From: Amaranthus tricolor
Taxonomy: Eukaryota > Streptophyta > Magnoliopsida > Caryophyllales > Amaranthaceae
Length of the DNA stretch: 64,000 nucleotides
Assembly: GCF_026212465.1 (NCBI RefSeq)
Contig: NC_080060.1
Coordinates: 15,569,837-15,633,836 of the forward strand
Direction of reading: 5' to 3'
Part shown: positions 33,946 to 45,595 of the stretch, one piece after another
How positions within the stretch are numbered: position 1 is the first letter of the stretch
Layout of the letters: every line of letters starts with the position of its first letter
Notes under the pieces: generated by a model
Told to the model about the DNA's origin: nothing
Database searches by the model: none
The model's input: only the letters and a program-made list of their open reading frames with translations
Translations under genes and position numbers: made by a program

Positions 33946-35106
33946 ATGAATAAGGGAAAAACACCTATAAAACCGCACACCCCCAGTGACTCTACGGAAA
34001 CGCCGATGTTTAACCCAAAGACTGTCTGGAGAGAAGTCTCTAATGATGATATTTGCAGGATAAGGGATGGTGAAAGTATCCGGGATTATAGGGAAATGAT
34101 GCTGATGGTAAAAACAAAAGCCGAAAGGGTATGTTACGACTTAGAGTTGGACCTAAATAGGTTGTATCATTTATCCGAGGCTAGGAGGGGAGTAGAACTT
34201 ACACAGGGATAAGTTTGTATGGCTATGTGGATGAGTTTGTCAGGAGGTGGTCAGAGGAGGAGGATGCGAAGGAGAAAGGGAGGAAGCACCAACAAACTAC
34301 CCTTGGGGCATTGACAGTGAATCAGAAGGAGCATCTTCAGGTTCCAGTTCTGATTCTGGGGAAGATGAAGATGCCTCTGATTTCTAGGAAAAGACTGTCT
34401 AGAACCGGTGCTAACCGTACACTAAGGAATTTAGTAAGAGCACTTGCGGAAGTAGGCACTCCACGGTAGAGATCTGTGTCAGAATTAGCCTCTGTGATTA
34501 GTAAAAGGATCAGTCAGAGCAAACCCTCGACTTTCAATGGTAAAGGGGAACCATCGGAACTCGAGCTCTGGTTAAGGGAATTTGATAAACTTTTTGATGT
34601 GGTTGAGTGCCCAGAAGAATTTGAAGGTCAACCATGCTGCATTTTATTTGGTTGGTGAAGCCGACTATTGGTGGACAAATAGTAGATCTGGGTTACTAGA
34701 ACAAGATGAAGGAGTCCTTAATTGGGATTTGTTTAAAAGAGATATGCGAGAGAAATTTTACCCTTTACACGTGAGAAAATATAAGTCAAACGAGTTTGCT
34801 CGTTTGGAAATGGGAGACATGACTGTTGATGGATATTATCGAAAATTTATGAAATATATTCAGTACTGTCCTGAAGATGTTCCCACTGAGGAGAAAAAGA
34901 TGCAACGTTTTGAACTAGGATTGTCATATGAAATTCAAAAACATATTGAGAGCGACCGCTATAACACCCTGGAACAGATGTACAAGCGTGCGTCTCAAAT
35001 AGGGAACATTCTAAGGAAGGAGAAGGAAAAAGAGAAGGGTAAGGCCCCTGAGAAGAGGAAGGAGATTGCAGGCCAGACATCAGGAAGTTCCTCGGACTTT
35101 TACTAG
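33946..35106 (+). pseudogene. Gag of element C
   Basis: Start MNKGKTPIKPHTPSDSTETP at 33946. The frame stops at 34210; 34213-34475 is in shifted frames. The capsid core follows: KPSTFNGKGEPSELELWLREF, then in the next frame AAFYLVGEADYWWTNSRSGL, LFKRDMREKFYPLHVRKYKS, EFARLEMGDMTVDGYYRKFM and a Lys/Glu-rich tail to 35106. FNG..P.....W......F and ADYWW....... are usual in Tekay-type gag. The frame changes near 34640 make two halves overlap. It would form the particle core. Confidence 0.85.
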
Positions 35107-35219
35107 AAGAAACTAGAACTTTCGGAAATTTTCAGGGAAGTAGGTCTAGTACAAATTCTGGGTTTAGGGGAGACGCGAAGCCTGCTAAGCCATTACTCGA
35201 CCGAGATGGCAATGAAAGG

Positions 35220-35345
35220 AAATATTTCTGTAGGAGATGCAGGGGAAACCATCCTGGAAAGGATTGTGATGGGAATTTGGTTGAATGTAATTTTTGCCAG
35301 AAGAAGGGACATAGGGAGTATGAATGCTACATCAAGAAGGGAGTG
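35220..35345 (+). pseudogene. Double CCHC zinc knuckle of element C gag
   Basis: In a frame different from the long ORF here, the sequence gives CRRCRGNHPGKDC and, 11 residues further, CNFCQKKGHREYEC. Both are C-x2-C-x4-H-x4-C. They bind the element RNA in Gag. The segment is out of frame with both neighbours. Confidence 0.8.
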
Positions 35346-35458
35346 GGAGTCAACTGTCGGGTGGGCAGCACTGGCAGTAGAATTTGAATTACGTAAATGG
35401 TAATCATGGAAACACTGCTCAGAGGTTTCAGCGACCTATTAGTGGGGGATAAGGCCGG

Positions 35459-35962
35459 GTGGATGGAAACCGGATCAAATGGTCAGGTATACAACGTGGG
35501 GGTAATCAAGTGGAAGGAATAAATGCACAGCCGTTTGGTGGAGGGGTAACTGCGGTCAGTGCAAGGGAAGCTGACCAAGCAACGAATGTAGTTACAGGTA
35601 CGTTCACCATTCTTTCTGTAGCTGTTAACGTACTTTTTGACTTGGGTGCAACATGTTAATTTCTCGCAAAGAGTAAAGTAGAGGAGTTGAATTTAGGAAC
35701 ATTTGAAAAAGTTTCTTATACAGTGGCTATTCCATCGGGAAGGTTGTACAATTGTGATAGATTGTATAAGGAAGTACCCTTAAGAATAGGGAAGGTCATT
35801 TTTCCTAGTGAATTGTATGTGTTAGATATGGAAGGCTTAGAGGTAATTTTGGGGATGGACTGGTTAGGAAAATATAAAGCCACTATAGAATGTAGGGAGC
35901 AGAGGGTGTCTCTAAAAGGACCAAAAGGGGAAAAGGTTAGATATCGGAAATTTCAAAAATGA
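35459..35962 (+). pseudogene. Aspartic protease of element C
   Basis: VVTGTFTILSVAVNVLFDLG followed by ATC and a TAA at 35657 is the active-site strand, with Leu where Ser usually follows Asp. In the same region KSKVEELNLGTFEKVSYTV and LEVILGMDWLGKYKATIECR complete the domain (GMDWL is the conserved end). The stop and the altered active site make it inactive. It would process Gag-Pol. Confidence 0.82.
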
Positions 35963-35974
35963 CCCAGAACAAAT

Positions 35975-37080
35975 TTGGTGTCGACCTTAGAATTGCAAAG
36001 ACTCATGAGGCAAGGACACCCTGTGTACTTATGTCATATCAGCCAAGCGGGGAAGAAGGAGGAGGATTCTAAGAATATTGCGGTGGTGAATGAATTTATA
36101 GATGTTTTCCCTGATGAAATTCCCAGCATGCCACCTCAACGGAAAATTGATTTCACAATAGACTTGGTGCCTGGGACGGGACCAATTTCTAAGGCCCCTT
36201 ATCGCATGGTTCCGAAGGAGATGGAAGAATTAAAGTCTCAACTTGAGGAATTGTTGGACAAGGGTTATATCCGACCTAGTGTTTCTCCTTGGGGGGTTCC
36301 AGTTCTTTTTGTAAGAAAGAAGGATGGCAGTTTGAGATTATATATTGATTATAGGGAACTAAATAAGGTGGCCATTAAGAACAAGTACCCGTTACCCCGC
36401 ATCGACGATTTATTCGATCAATTGAGAGAAGCTGGAATCTTTTCAAAAATTGATTTAAGATCAGGTTATCACCAACTTAGAATAGCTGAAGGGGATATAT
36501 ATAAAATAGCTTTTAGAACACGTTATGGGCATTATGAGTTGACTGTGATGCCTTTTGGATTAACAAATGCTCCAGCTGCATTCATGTGTTTGATGAATCA
36601 AGTATTTAGTGCTTATTTGGATAAGCTCGTGGTAGTCTTTATTGATGACATATTGGTCTATTCGAAAGACCGGGATGATCATGAGAAACATCTACGTTTA
36701 GTCCTACAAACCCTGCTAGAAAATAAGTTGTACGCGAAATTGTCGAAGTGTGACTTTTGGTTGGAAAAGGTCTCATATTTGGGAAATTTTGTTTCTAACG
36801 AGGGCGTTTCGGTTGATCCGGAAAAAATAGAGACAGTTCGAAGTTGATCGTCACCAAAGAATGTCACCTAAGTACGAAGTTTCTTGGGCTTGGCTGGGTA
36901 TTACCGTCGTTTTGTCCAGGATTTCTCGTGTATTGCTCTGCCTATGACTTAGTTTATGAAGAAAGACAAGAAGTTTGAGTGGACTGACAAGTGTGAATAG
37001 GCCTTCGTGACTTTGAAGGAAAGGTTAACTACGGCCCCTGTTCTTACTCTACCTGACCCAAAGCTGGATTATACTGTTTA
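35975..37080 (+). pseudogene. Reverse transcriptase of element C
   Basis: It is open for 290 codons, with [80 protein letters not shown] and the catalytic [17 protein letters not shown] follows VRS (Trp replaced) at about 36847, after which the thumb region continues with further stops. MCIDYR is changed to LYIDYR here. The FIDD pair is intact. Confidence 0.9.
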
Positions 37081-37540
37081 CAGTGACGCATCGAAGAAAG
37101 GATTGTGTTGTGTACTGATGTAGGATCATAAGGTGATTGCTTACGCATCACGACAACTGAAAGTACATGAAGTTAATTATCCTACTCATGATTTGGAGTT
37201 AGCTGCTATAGTGTTTACTCTCAAAATATGGAGGCATTACTTGTATGGCGTTAATTGTAGGATCTACATTGATCATCAGAGTTTGAAGTATCTCTATACT
37301 CAGCCTGACTTAAACATGTGACAACGTCGATGGCTAGAGTTGATGACAGATTATGATTTGGAGTTCATATATCATGAGGGACGAGCAAATTTACTAGTCG
37401 ATGTGTTGAGTAGGAAGTCCAAACACTCGTTGTCCGCCTTGGACAGAGTTGAAGAGTTGCATCGGGATTTTGTGAGGATGAATTTGGAAGTGGTGAGTAA
37501 GGGTGAATTACAAGGATGTCTGAATGCTTTGTCTATTTGA
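37081..37540 (+). pseudogene. RNase H of element C
   Basis: YSDASKKGLCCVLM, then a TAG in place of Gln, then [57 protein letters not shown], a TGA, and LIYHEGRAN-like sequence ending in VLSRK. The Asp, Glu and Asp of RNase H are all visible. Continuous with RT and integrase in the original polyprotein; it would degrade RNA in the RNA-DNA hybrid. Confidence 0.88.
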
Positions 37541-38790
37541 CCTTCGTTCTTTGAAGAAATTTTAAATTCCCAAGATAAAGACCCGAAACTATTGAAGTTG
37601 AAGGAACAAGCTCCGGAAAGAAAAGCGGAGGGATTCTTTGTTCATGAAGATGGGAGCTTGAGGTTCAATGGTCGCTGGTGTTTGCCGACAGGGGAACAAT
37701 CTTTGAAGGAACGTATCTTGGATGAGGCCCATTGTACGAAATTTTCAGTCCATCCGGGCGGTGACAAAATGTATCAAGACCTTAAGCTAATGTTTTGGTG
37801 GTATAGGATGAAGAAAGATATTGCGGATTATGTCTCGCGCTGTTTGACTTGTCAAAAGGTTATAAGTGAGCATAAAAGACCAGGAGGTTTACTGCAACAT
37901 TTGGAGATACCGGTATGGAAGTGGGATGATATCTCTATGGATTTTATTGTGGGTTTATTCCGGACGAAGGCAGGAAATGATACGTTATGGGTCATAGTGG
38001 AGCGTTTGACTAAATCAGCACATTTCATCCCTATGAACTGTCGTTGGGAGATGGAACAATTAGCTCAAGCTTACATTAAGTATGTCGTGCGATTTCACGG
38101 TGTGCCCTGTACTATTGTGTTCGACAGAGATACACGGTATTTGTCACAATTTTGGCAAACCTTGCAACAGGCAATAGGCACTACGTTGCTTTATAGTACG
38201 TCTTTCCATCCGTAGATGGATGGGCAGACGGAATGGACAAAATAAGATACTAGAAGATATGTTACGCGCTATTGCCATGGCAAGGGTCGTGGGATGAACA
38301 TTTGGACCTGGTTGAATTTTCTTACAACAACAGTTATCAGGCATCGATACAGATGGCTCCATTCGAGGATTTATATGGGCGTCGTTATCGTAGTCCAGTT
38401 TATTGGGATGATTTCACCGAAGCTGTGACCTTGGGGCTTGAATTGTTGTTCCAAATGACTGAGAAAGTGAGGTTGATAAGGGATCGTTTCAAAGCGGAAC
38501 AGGATCGTCAGAAGTCTTACGCTGATTTAAAGCGACGACCAGAAGAGTTCATCGAGGGCGCACGGGTATTACTTCGCTTGTCACCCATGCGCGGAGTAGT
38601 GCGTTTTGGTCCTTGTGGAAATTTGAGCCCTCGATTGATAGGACCATATGAAATTTTGGAACGTGTGGGTATGGTGGCATATCGGTTAGCCTTCCAAACT
38701 CCTTCTAAAAGGTACAGGACGTATTTTATGTGTCGCAGCTTAAGTGATATCATGCCGCAGCCTCTCATGTCTAAGATCCCGAACCTTTAG
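37541..38790 (+). pseudogene. Integrase of element C
   Basis: It is open from 37592 to 38215. The zinc-binding part is DEAHCTKFSVHPGGDKMYQD with SRCLTCQKVISEH. The core has Asp in ISMDFIVGL, Asp in IVFDRDTRYLSQFW, and the Glu region after a TAG at 38213 (MDGQTEWTK). After a frame change comes WDEHLDLVEFSYNNSYQASI, then the C-terminal part with KSYADLKRRPEEFIEGARVL and PRLIGPYEILERVGMVAYRL. The DHH/CC and D,D,E set is recognisable but not in one frame. Confidence 0.88.
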
Positions 38791-38796
38791 ATTTGG

Positions 38797-38993
38797 ATAC
38801 ATCATTGTCTTACCCTGAGCAACCGGTTAGAATCTTGGACAAGAAGGTCCGTAGTACACGACGGAAAGATATATCTATGGTAAAATTCTTGTGGTCAAAT
38901 CACGAACATGAAGCGGCTACATAGGAAATGGAGGACTCTATGCGAGCAAAGTACCCTCATCTCTTTCAGTTCAATATTGTTACGATGACGTAA
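38797..38993 (+). pseudogene. Chromodomain at C-terminus of element C pol
   Basis: PEQPVRILDKKVRSTRRKDI, SMVKFLWSNHEHEAAT, a TAG where Trp is expected, then EMEDSMRAKYPHLFQ. This is the short chromodomain of plant Tekay/Del chromoviruses, thought to guide integration to chromatin. It is cut at the Trp. Confidence 0.8.
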
Positions 38994-39158
38994 CATCCTA
39001 AGGGGGGTAGAAGGCAATAGGAATTTTGCGCGAATTTTTTGCGAAGGTGTAATCTCTTTGACTTATAGTCTTGCCCCTTTACAAGTGTCGTGTTAAGATA
39101 GTGTGTGTGTGTGCCCTGCGTTTTTCGTTGTCATGCAAGTTATGAGGGTGTAACTTCT

Positions 39159-39170
39159 TTTAAGGGGGGT
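39159..39170 (+). other. Polypurine tract of element C
   Basis: TTTAAGGGGGGT ends four bases before the TGTAATACCCC start of the 3' LTR. Confidence 0.75.
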
Positions 39171-40054
39171 AGTCTGTAATACCCCGTAATTTATCGGGTT
39201 TACGAAAATAATATAATAAAATAAAATAAATATGTATTATTAAATTATATTATTTTACATAGATAATTACAAGAAATAAAGTGAGTTAAATTTTAACGGT
39301 AACGAGTTATCGCGTACGATGTTATCGCGTGACGTTTCTTTTCTATTTTAACAATAATACAATAATTACTTAATTAATTAATTAAAAAATAGAAATAGGG
39401 GATGTGAGGGGGTGGCCGGTTGTGCAGCATGGGATGAGTCTTGTAACTCCTCTCATAATTGTGTATTATGGCACAATTATTATCATGGTCTTAAGTGACT
39501 ATTAATCCCTAAGCCCTTTGGTTCAATCACCATTTTAAACTTCAAGTAAAACACAAAGAAAATTTCAGATATTTCTTTCTCCCTTTTTGCTCTTTGGGTT
39601 TCGGCACATTCAAAAGAAAAAAAAAATTCTTGTTGATTAAATCCAATCTTTTGATCAAAGAGTAAGTTTAATTGAATTGTTAATTATTTATATACAAGAT
39701 TTCTAAAATGAATTATATTTTTATGTATGATGATATTCTATGACTTTTAGGAGGATTGAATTTTTTTCTTTTATATATAATAAAATTTCTCTCATAGTCC
39801 TTTAATAATCTATAATTTGTTAAAAGGATTAAGAAAAGAACTTTATGATCAATATTCTTTAACAAAATTTAAGTTTGTTATAAGAATTAAGAATTTAAAT
39901 TTATATTGAAATTTAAATAAATTTCTTATGGTCTATTTTCTCTAACCAAATTTCAATTTGTTGGATGAAATTTAAATGGTATGGATCAAGTAATGTAGTC
40001 ATCCAAGAGTTTATAAATCCTTTAGCAAAATTTGATTTGTTTGAAGGATTGTGT

Positions 40055-40194
<140 letters not shown>

Positions 40195-40399
40195 TTGATT
40201 TAAACGGGTGAATTGGTTTTGTAATTCTCTGCAAAATTTAATTTGTTAAGAGAATTAAGTATTTAATTTAGTTATCATAATTTATGAAATTGTAAGTCTT
40301 TTGAAGGATTTTTTGAATGTAACATTGCTAGAGTTATTTTGGTCATGAGATTTAAAAAGGGTTGATAATGTATATATAAAATAATAATAATAATGAAAT

Positions 40400-40404
<5 letters not shown>

Positions 40405-40472
<68 letters not shown>

Positions 40473-40588
40473 TCGGGCAGCAGCTGTTCTGTCTCGGTAA
40501 AGGTGTCGATCCGAAAACGTAAGTCGTGTTCCGTTGTTTTATGTACCGATGCGTTAAAAACTCGTTAAACGCTTAAAATAATTAAAAA
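40405..40588 (+). repeat. LTR-specific block: TA run plus extra 120 bp
   Basis: A TA run to about 40468 is followed by sequence from TATTCGGGCAGCAGC to CTTAAAATAATTAAAAATA. The 5' LTR passes directly from AATTAAATATATATA to GTAATTGGATG at about 32435. Confidence 0.75.
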
Positions 40589-40880
40589 TAGTAATTGGAT
40601 GTTAGAAATTATGAAGTTTGGTACCCAAGGTAATTGACGCGTTCCGAACGCAATGGCGAAGTCGGATTTTTCATTTGAATTTTTAATCTGTCCGAAATGG
40701 CCTTAAAGTTTCTGGTCAGAATTTGAAATTTGGAACCATTGGGAATTAGATGTAAACAATTAAAAATTATCAAGTCTTAGTGATATTTTAGAGTATGGAG
40801 TGGATTAAATGTGTAAACACGTCCTAATACGTGATCGTTTTGTGAGTGTGTTATTTAGGACCTCGATTCATAAAAGGGCG

Positions 40881-42118
40881 TGTTGGCCTCTTAGGTTTTG
40901 ATGATGACTTCACTTCTAAATAAACAAACATGTTTTAGAGATTGTTTTGTAGGTGAATATCCGATTTTGTTAATCGTTGATGAAGCCTATGACTTGGTTC
41001 GTGGAAGTTGTACATGTCTCAAAAATCCAAGAATTTGGACAATTGTTTTAGAAGTTAGTTTACTGTTCCTAGAGTTAAAGTCCTGACGAAATTTGTAGAT
41101 GGAGACAGTGCATTGTTCCCCACGATACAGGTCTGAAGAAGACATTGACTGGAAGTTACGAAAATTACATTTTCTGTTTTTAGTTAATGTAAAAGGTTAA
41201 AATTTTAATTAGTTGCTTAATTAAATTAATTTATTAATTGGCAAAAAGATTTTTTTTAAACGCCTAAAAATATGGAGAAGACTTATTCCTCACTTTGAAT
41301 TAGTCTCCTATAAATTCGGACTCCCAAGAGATTTATTCTCTACTTTGAACAAGTCTCCTATAATTTAGGATCTTCCTAGTGACTCATGTACTATTAACCG
41401 TACAAGAGAACCGCAGTCATTTTCCACCTCTACTTTCAATAACTTCCCAATTTTCTTTGGGAGTAAGTAAGTAGATGGAAGTCATGGGGTGAGTGCACTA
41501 CATGGAAATCGTGGGTTGAGTGCACTGATGGTTGTTCCCTTTATAAACGAGGGAAGCTACGCTCAACCGATATCCATCTAAGAATGTCCTTAAGGTGAGA
41601 TCAAAATAAGAAAAATATTTTGTTCATGTATTTGCCAATTAATTCATTATATTTTTCTTGAGCAACTACTTAATTTTAATCTTCTTAAGAATTGGCCTTG
41701 TAAGGGTAATTGAGTGTTTTTGTTGTAACTAGACTTAAGGGAAGTCTAGGGGAATATAGAAGCTTCAAGAGAAGCGTGAGAAGAGAAAGAGAAGGAGAAA
41801 AGAAGAGAAGAGAAATAGGCCTAGAGTAGAGAAGCTTCAAGTGAAGCATATTTGTTTTATGTAATTGTAATTGATTGCCTAAAACATAGTGAGAATTTTG
41901 AAATCCCGGGGGGTTGTGGTTTTCCTTCTTATTAGGCCAAGAAGGTTTCCACGTAAAATCTTTGTCTCCTTTTATTATTTTTCTTTTCGTTTTTGAGTTT
42001 AAGTTTTGTTCTTTACTTGATACAATTCCGCAAAAATTAGAGGCAAAAATCTTAAACCTAATACACAACAATTCACCCCCCCTCTTGTTGCATCCGATCA
42101 TCTATTAGTATTTCTACA
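40881..42118 (+). repeat. 5' LTR of copia element B
   Basis: TGTTGGCCTC ... TTTCTACA. By eye about seven differences from the 3' LTR in the first ~220 bases, so the insertion is not very recent. TATA box at 41542. Confidence 0.93.
41542..41547 (+). promoter_or_regulatory. TATA box in 5' LTR of element B
   Basis: CCCTTTATAAACGAGGG context; the 3' LTR has the same site near 59095. Confidence 0.5.
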
Positions 42119-42120
42119 AT

Positions 42121-42133
42121 TGGTATCAGAGCC
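42121..42133 (+). other. Primer binding site of element B
   Basis: TGGTATCAGAGCC, two bases after the LTR; matches initiator methionine tRNA. Confidence 0.87.
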
Positions 42134-42187
42134 CTGTTCCTCTTTTAATCAGGAAACCCTGAGAGCAGTATCCTGTTTCCTGGCAAG

Positions 42188-44014
42188 ATGTTGAAGATGA
42201 ACGAACGCATGGAAGAAGGGTACTCCACGCAAAGGCCACCCATGTTTGATGGGAAATTCTATACCTACTGGAAAAATAGAATGAAAATCTTCATAAAGGG
42301 CCGAAAATTACCATGTATGGAGAGTTATTGAAATTGGAGATTTTGAGGTGACGACCATAAACTCCAACAACGAAACTATTCCAAAACCAATCACTGAATA
42401 CGAGAAAGAAGATTTTCAAAAGATGGAGATGAACGCTCTTGCTATTAAATTACTTCACTGTGGACTTGGTCCTAATGAACACAATCGTATTATGGGTTGC
42501 AAAACTGCCAAGCAGATTTGGAACCTCCTAGAAGTTACCCATGAAGGTACTAGTGAAGTAAAGCGATCCAAGATTGACCTGCTGATGTCCAAATATGAAA
42601 GATTCGTCATGGAACCTAGGGAGAACATTCAAGAGATGTTCACTAGGTTCACAAATATCACGAATGAATTAGTCTCTCTTGGTAAGATCATTCCCGTTGA
42701 TGAACAAGTTAGGAAAATACTTAGGAGTCTTCCTCAAGACGAACGTTGGAGAGCTAAGGTCACAGCCATTCAAGAATCGAAAGATTTCACGAAGTTCAAT
42801 TTGGAAGAGTTGGCTGGTTCTCTCATGACCCATGAATTGCATTTGGGAACAGCCGACAGTGCCCGAAATAAAGGACTGTCTTTAGCAGCAAAGGATCATG
42901 AAGAATCAGAAACTGATGATGAGGAGACTGCTATGTTGGCAAGAAAATTTAAAAAGTTCTTCAGGAACAGCAGATATGGAAATCAAAGAAACAACAAAGA
43001 AAAGGGAACTGCTAACTTGAAAACAAATTTTGAATGCCACAAGTGTGGGAGCACTGATCACTTCATCAAGGATTGCCCTCAATGGAAAAATGAGAAGGGC
43101 AAGGGAAAAGCAAGAGAAGTTGGAAGACAATATAAGAAGGGAAACTTCAAAACTGATTTTAGAAAGGCAATGATTGCAGCTTGGGGTGATACGGAGAGCG
43201 AGGCTGAGATAGAAGCTCCAGTGGAAGAAGAAACAGCAAACCTATGCCTCATGGCATCTCATCACAGCAAGGATGAAGAGTCCAAAGAAAAAGAGGTAAT
43301 GTCTTATAACTCACTTCCTAAACATCCATCTAAACTCAGTAAGAATAAATTAATTAAATTGCTCTTGGAGACACAAGAGAAATTAGATAAACAGAATATC
43401 AAGTTTCTCCAAATCGAGAAAGACCTAAACTCAAACAAGGATCATGTGTCCTACATAAATTCATTTAGAATAGATGTACAAAGAAGATTTTTTAATTTGC
43501 TAGATCAGAATATTGTTTTGAAAGAGACAATTGAAAAATTGAACAGGAATTTATTTTTCTTAATATTGAAATAAATCTAAATAAATTGTTAGGATTAAGT
43601 AAAGATGTAAACAATATATCTACTCACATGGTTAGCATTGAATTTCAAAAGTTGAAATCAAAATTACAATCCTATGAAATAGAAAATGAATATTTGAAAA
43701 ATAAAATAAACTCAAAAGGAAAAGGGAAAATCAATGAAATTCTCAAATGGATTCTAGAAGCTAAAACAAAGAGTAAAGAGGGTCTAGGTTATGTTAAGAA
43801 TGATAAAAAGAAAAAGGTCTATGTTGATCTCCCTAGTAGTAAAATCTGTTCCTTTTGTGGTAAAATTGGACACCTAAAACATCAATGTATAAAGAGGGAA
43901 CAGCATACCAAAGCAAATAAAAATTATGTCGAGCGCATATGGATTAAGAAATATGATTCAAGTATTGTCGACAAGGAACCCAAGGATGAATGGGTTCCTG
44001 TACCTAACCATTAA
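42188..44014 (+). pseudogene. Gag of copia element B
   Basis: ATG at 42188 (MLKMNERMEEGYSTQRPPMF). One extra G in the run at about 42298-42300, compared with element A, shifts the frame; the correct frame resumes and is open from 42348 to 43574 (408 codons). It has TAKQIWNLLEVTHEGTSEVK, a first knuckle CHKCGSTDHFIKDC at about 43037-43078 and a coiled-coil-like part. A frameshift near 43574 is followed by 43586-44014 with a second knuckle CSFCGKIGHLKHQC. Two CCHC knuckles flanking a coiled-coil part are seen in both A and B. It would assemble the particle. Confidence 0.88.
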
Positions 44015-44032
44015 GTTGCTTTGTAGGTTCAA

Positions 44033-45283
44033 GTGAGGGGGAACAACTCATGGTATCTCGACAGTGGGTGTTCCAAGCATATGACGGGTGACAAATCTAA
44101 ATTTCTCTCACTTGAAGCCTATGATGGGGGAACAGTAACCTTCGGCGACAACATGAAGGGTGAGATTATTGCCAAAGGAAAGGTTGGAAGGTCAAGTTCC
44201 CATGCCATTGATAACGTATTTTTAGTCGAGAATTTAAAACACAATTTGCTAAGTATTTCTCAATTTTGTGACAAAGGTAACTCTGTTAAGTTTACTTCTG
44301 AACGATGCATAATTTCTAGGAACAACACAGGAGACCCTGTGCTTGAGGGAATCAGAAAAGGGAACACTTATGTAGTGGACCTGGACACTGTTGCCAAAAC
44401 CAGTCTAACGTGTTTAAGTGTCATAGAAGAAGACCCACTACTTTGGCATAAGCGACTAGGTCATGCTAGTTATTCATTGAATAATGCATTAAGATCAAAA
44501 GACCTAGTTAGAGGACTACCAGCTATAAAATTTCTTAAGGAAGAAATTTGTGATCCTTGTGCCAAAGGAAAACAAGTGAGGTCATCCTTTAAATCAAAGA
44601 ATTTGGTGACTACCACTAGACCGTTAGAATTAATTCATATGGATTTATGTGGACCTATGAGAACACAAAGCCGTAGTGGCAAAAGGCATGTGTATGTTGT
44701 TGTTGATGATTATAGTAGATTCACTTGGACATTATTTTTGGTAAGCAAAGATGAAGCTTTTGATGAGTTTGTTTCTTTTGCTAATAAAATACAAAAATCT
44801 ACCAATAATCAAATTGTTCACATAAGGTCTGATCACGGGAAAGAATTTGAAAATTCAAACTTCATGAACTATTGCAATGAACATGGTATAAATCACAATT
44901 TTTCCGCACCTAGAACACCACAACAAAATGGAGTGGTAGAGAAGAAAAATAGGACCTTAGAAGAAATGGCTAGGACCATGTTGATTGCTAGTGGTCTACC
45001 TAGAAATTTTTGGGCTGAAGCCGTCAGTATTGCATGCTATATTCTTAATCGTGTATTAATAAGACCAATCACTTCAAAAAGACCCTATGAATTACTCAAA
45101 GGTGTTAAACCAAATATTTCCTACTTTCGTATATTTGGATGCAAATGTTTTGTACATGTAAATGGAAAACGAAATGTAGGCAAATTTGATGAAAGAAGTG
45201 ATGAAGCAGTATTTCTTGGTTACTCATCACAAAGTAAAGCTTACAGAGTTTACAACAAAAGAACAATGTGTGTAGAAGAATAA
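44033..45283 (+). pseudogene. Protease and integrase of element B
   Basis: It is open for 416 codons. Protease: MRGNNSWYLDSGCSKHMTGD with catalytic DSG. The pre-integrase zinc-binding part is LLWHKRLGHAS ... CDPCAKGKQ. The integrase core has Asp in IHMDLCGPM, Asp in RSDHGKEF and Glu in QNGVVEKKNR, and the C-terminal part has [21 protein letters not shown] after MCVEE (where element A has Ser) ends the frame; the linker up to 45595 has another TAG. All catalytic residues are kept. Confidence 0.92.
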
Positions 45284-45595
45284 GTTCATGTTATTTTTGA
45301 TGAAACTAACTTTTCAACAAGTGAACAGGATATCAATGATGTTAAAATTGGTCTTGCTCATCTAGAGAACGATGATGAAGAAATAAAAGTGTTAGAACAA
45401 GGAACAGCAGGTGAACATGCAATACAAGAAGATGCAGAAGAAACTGGCCAAGTTTAGGAACTGCCAGTACACGAGGACCAGCAGACTGTTCCCAATCCAG
45501 CTGTTCCCGCAGATGAGCAGAATGAACCAGTAGCTAAAGAGAATGACAATCTAGTTGCTGAACAAGAACATGCAACTGTTCCCACAAGAGAATTT

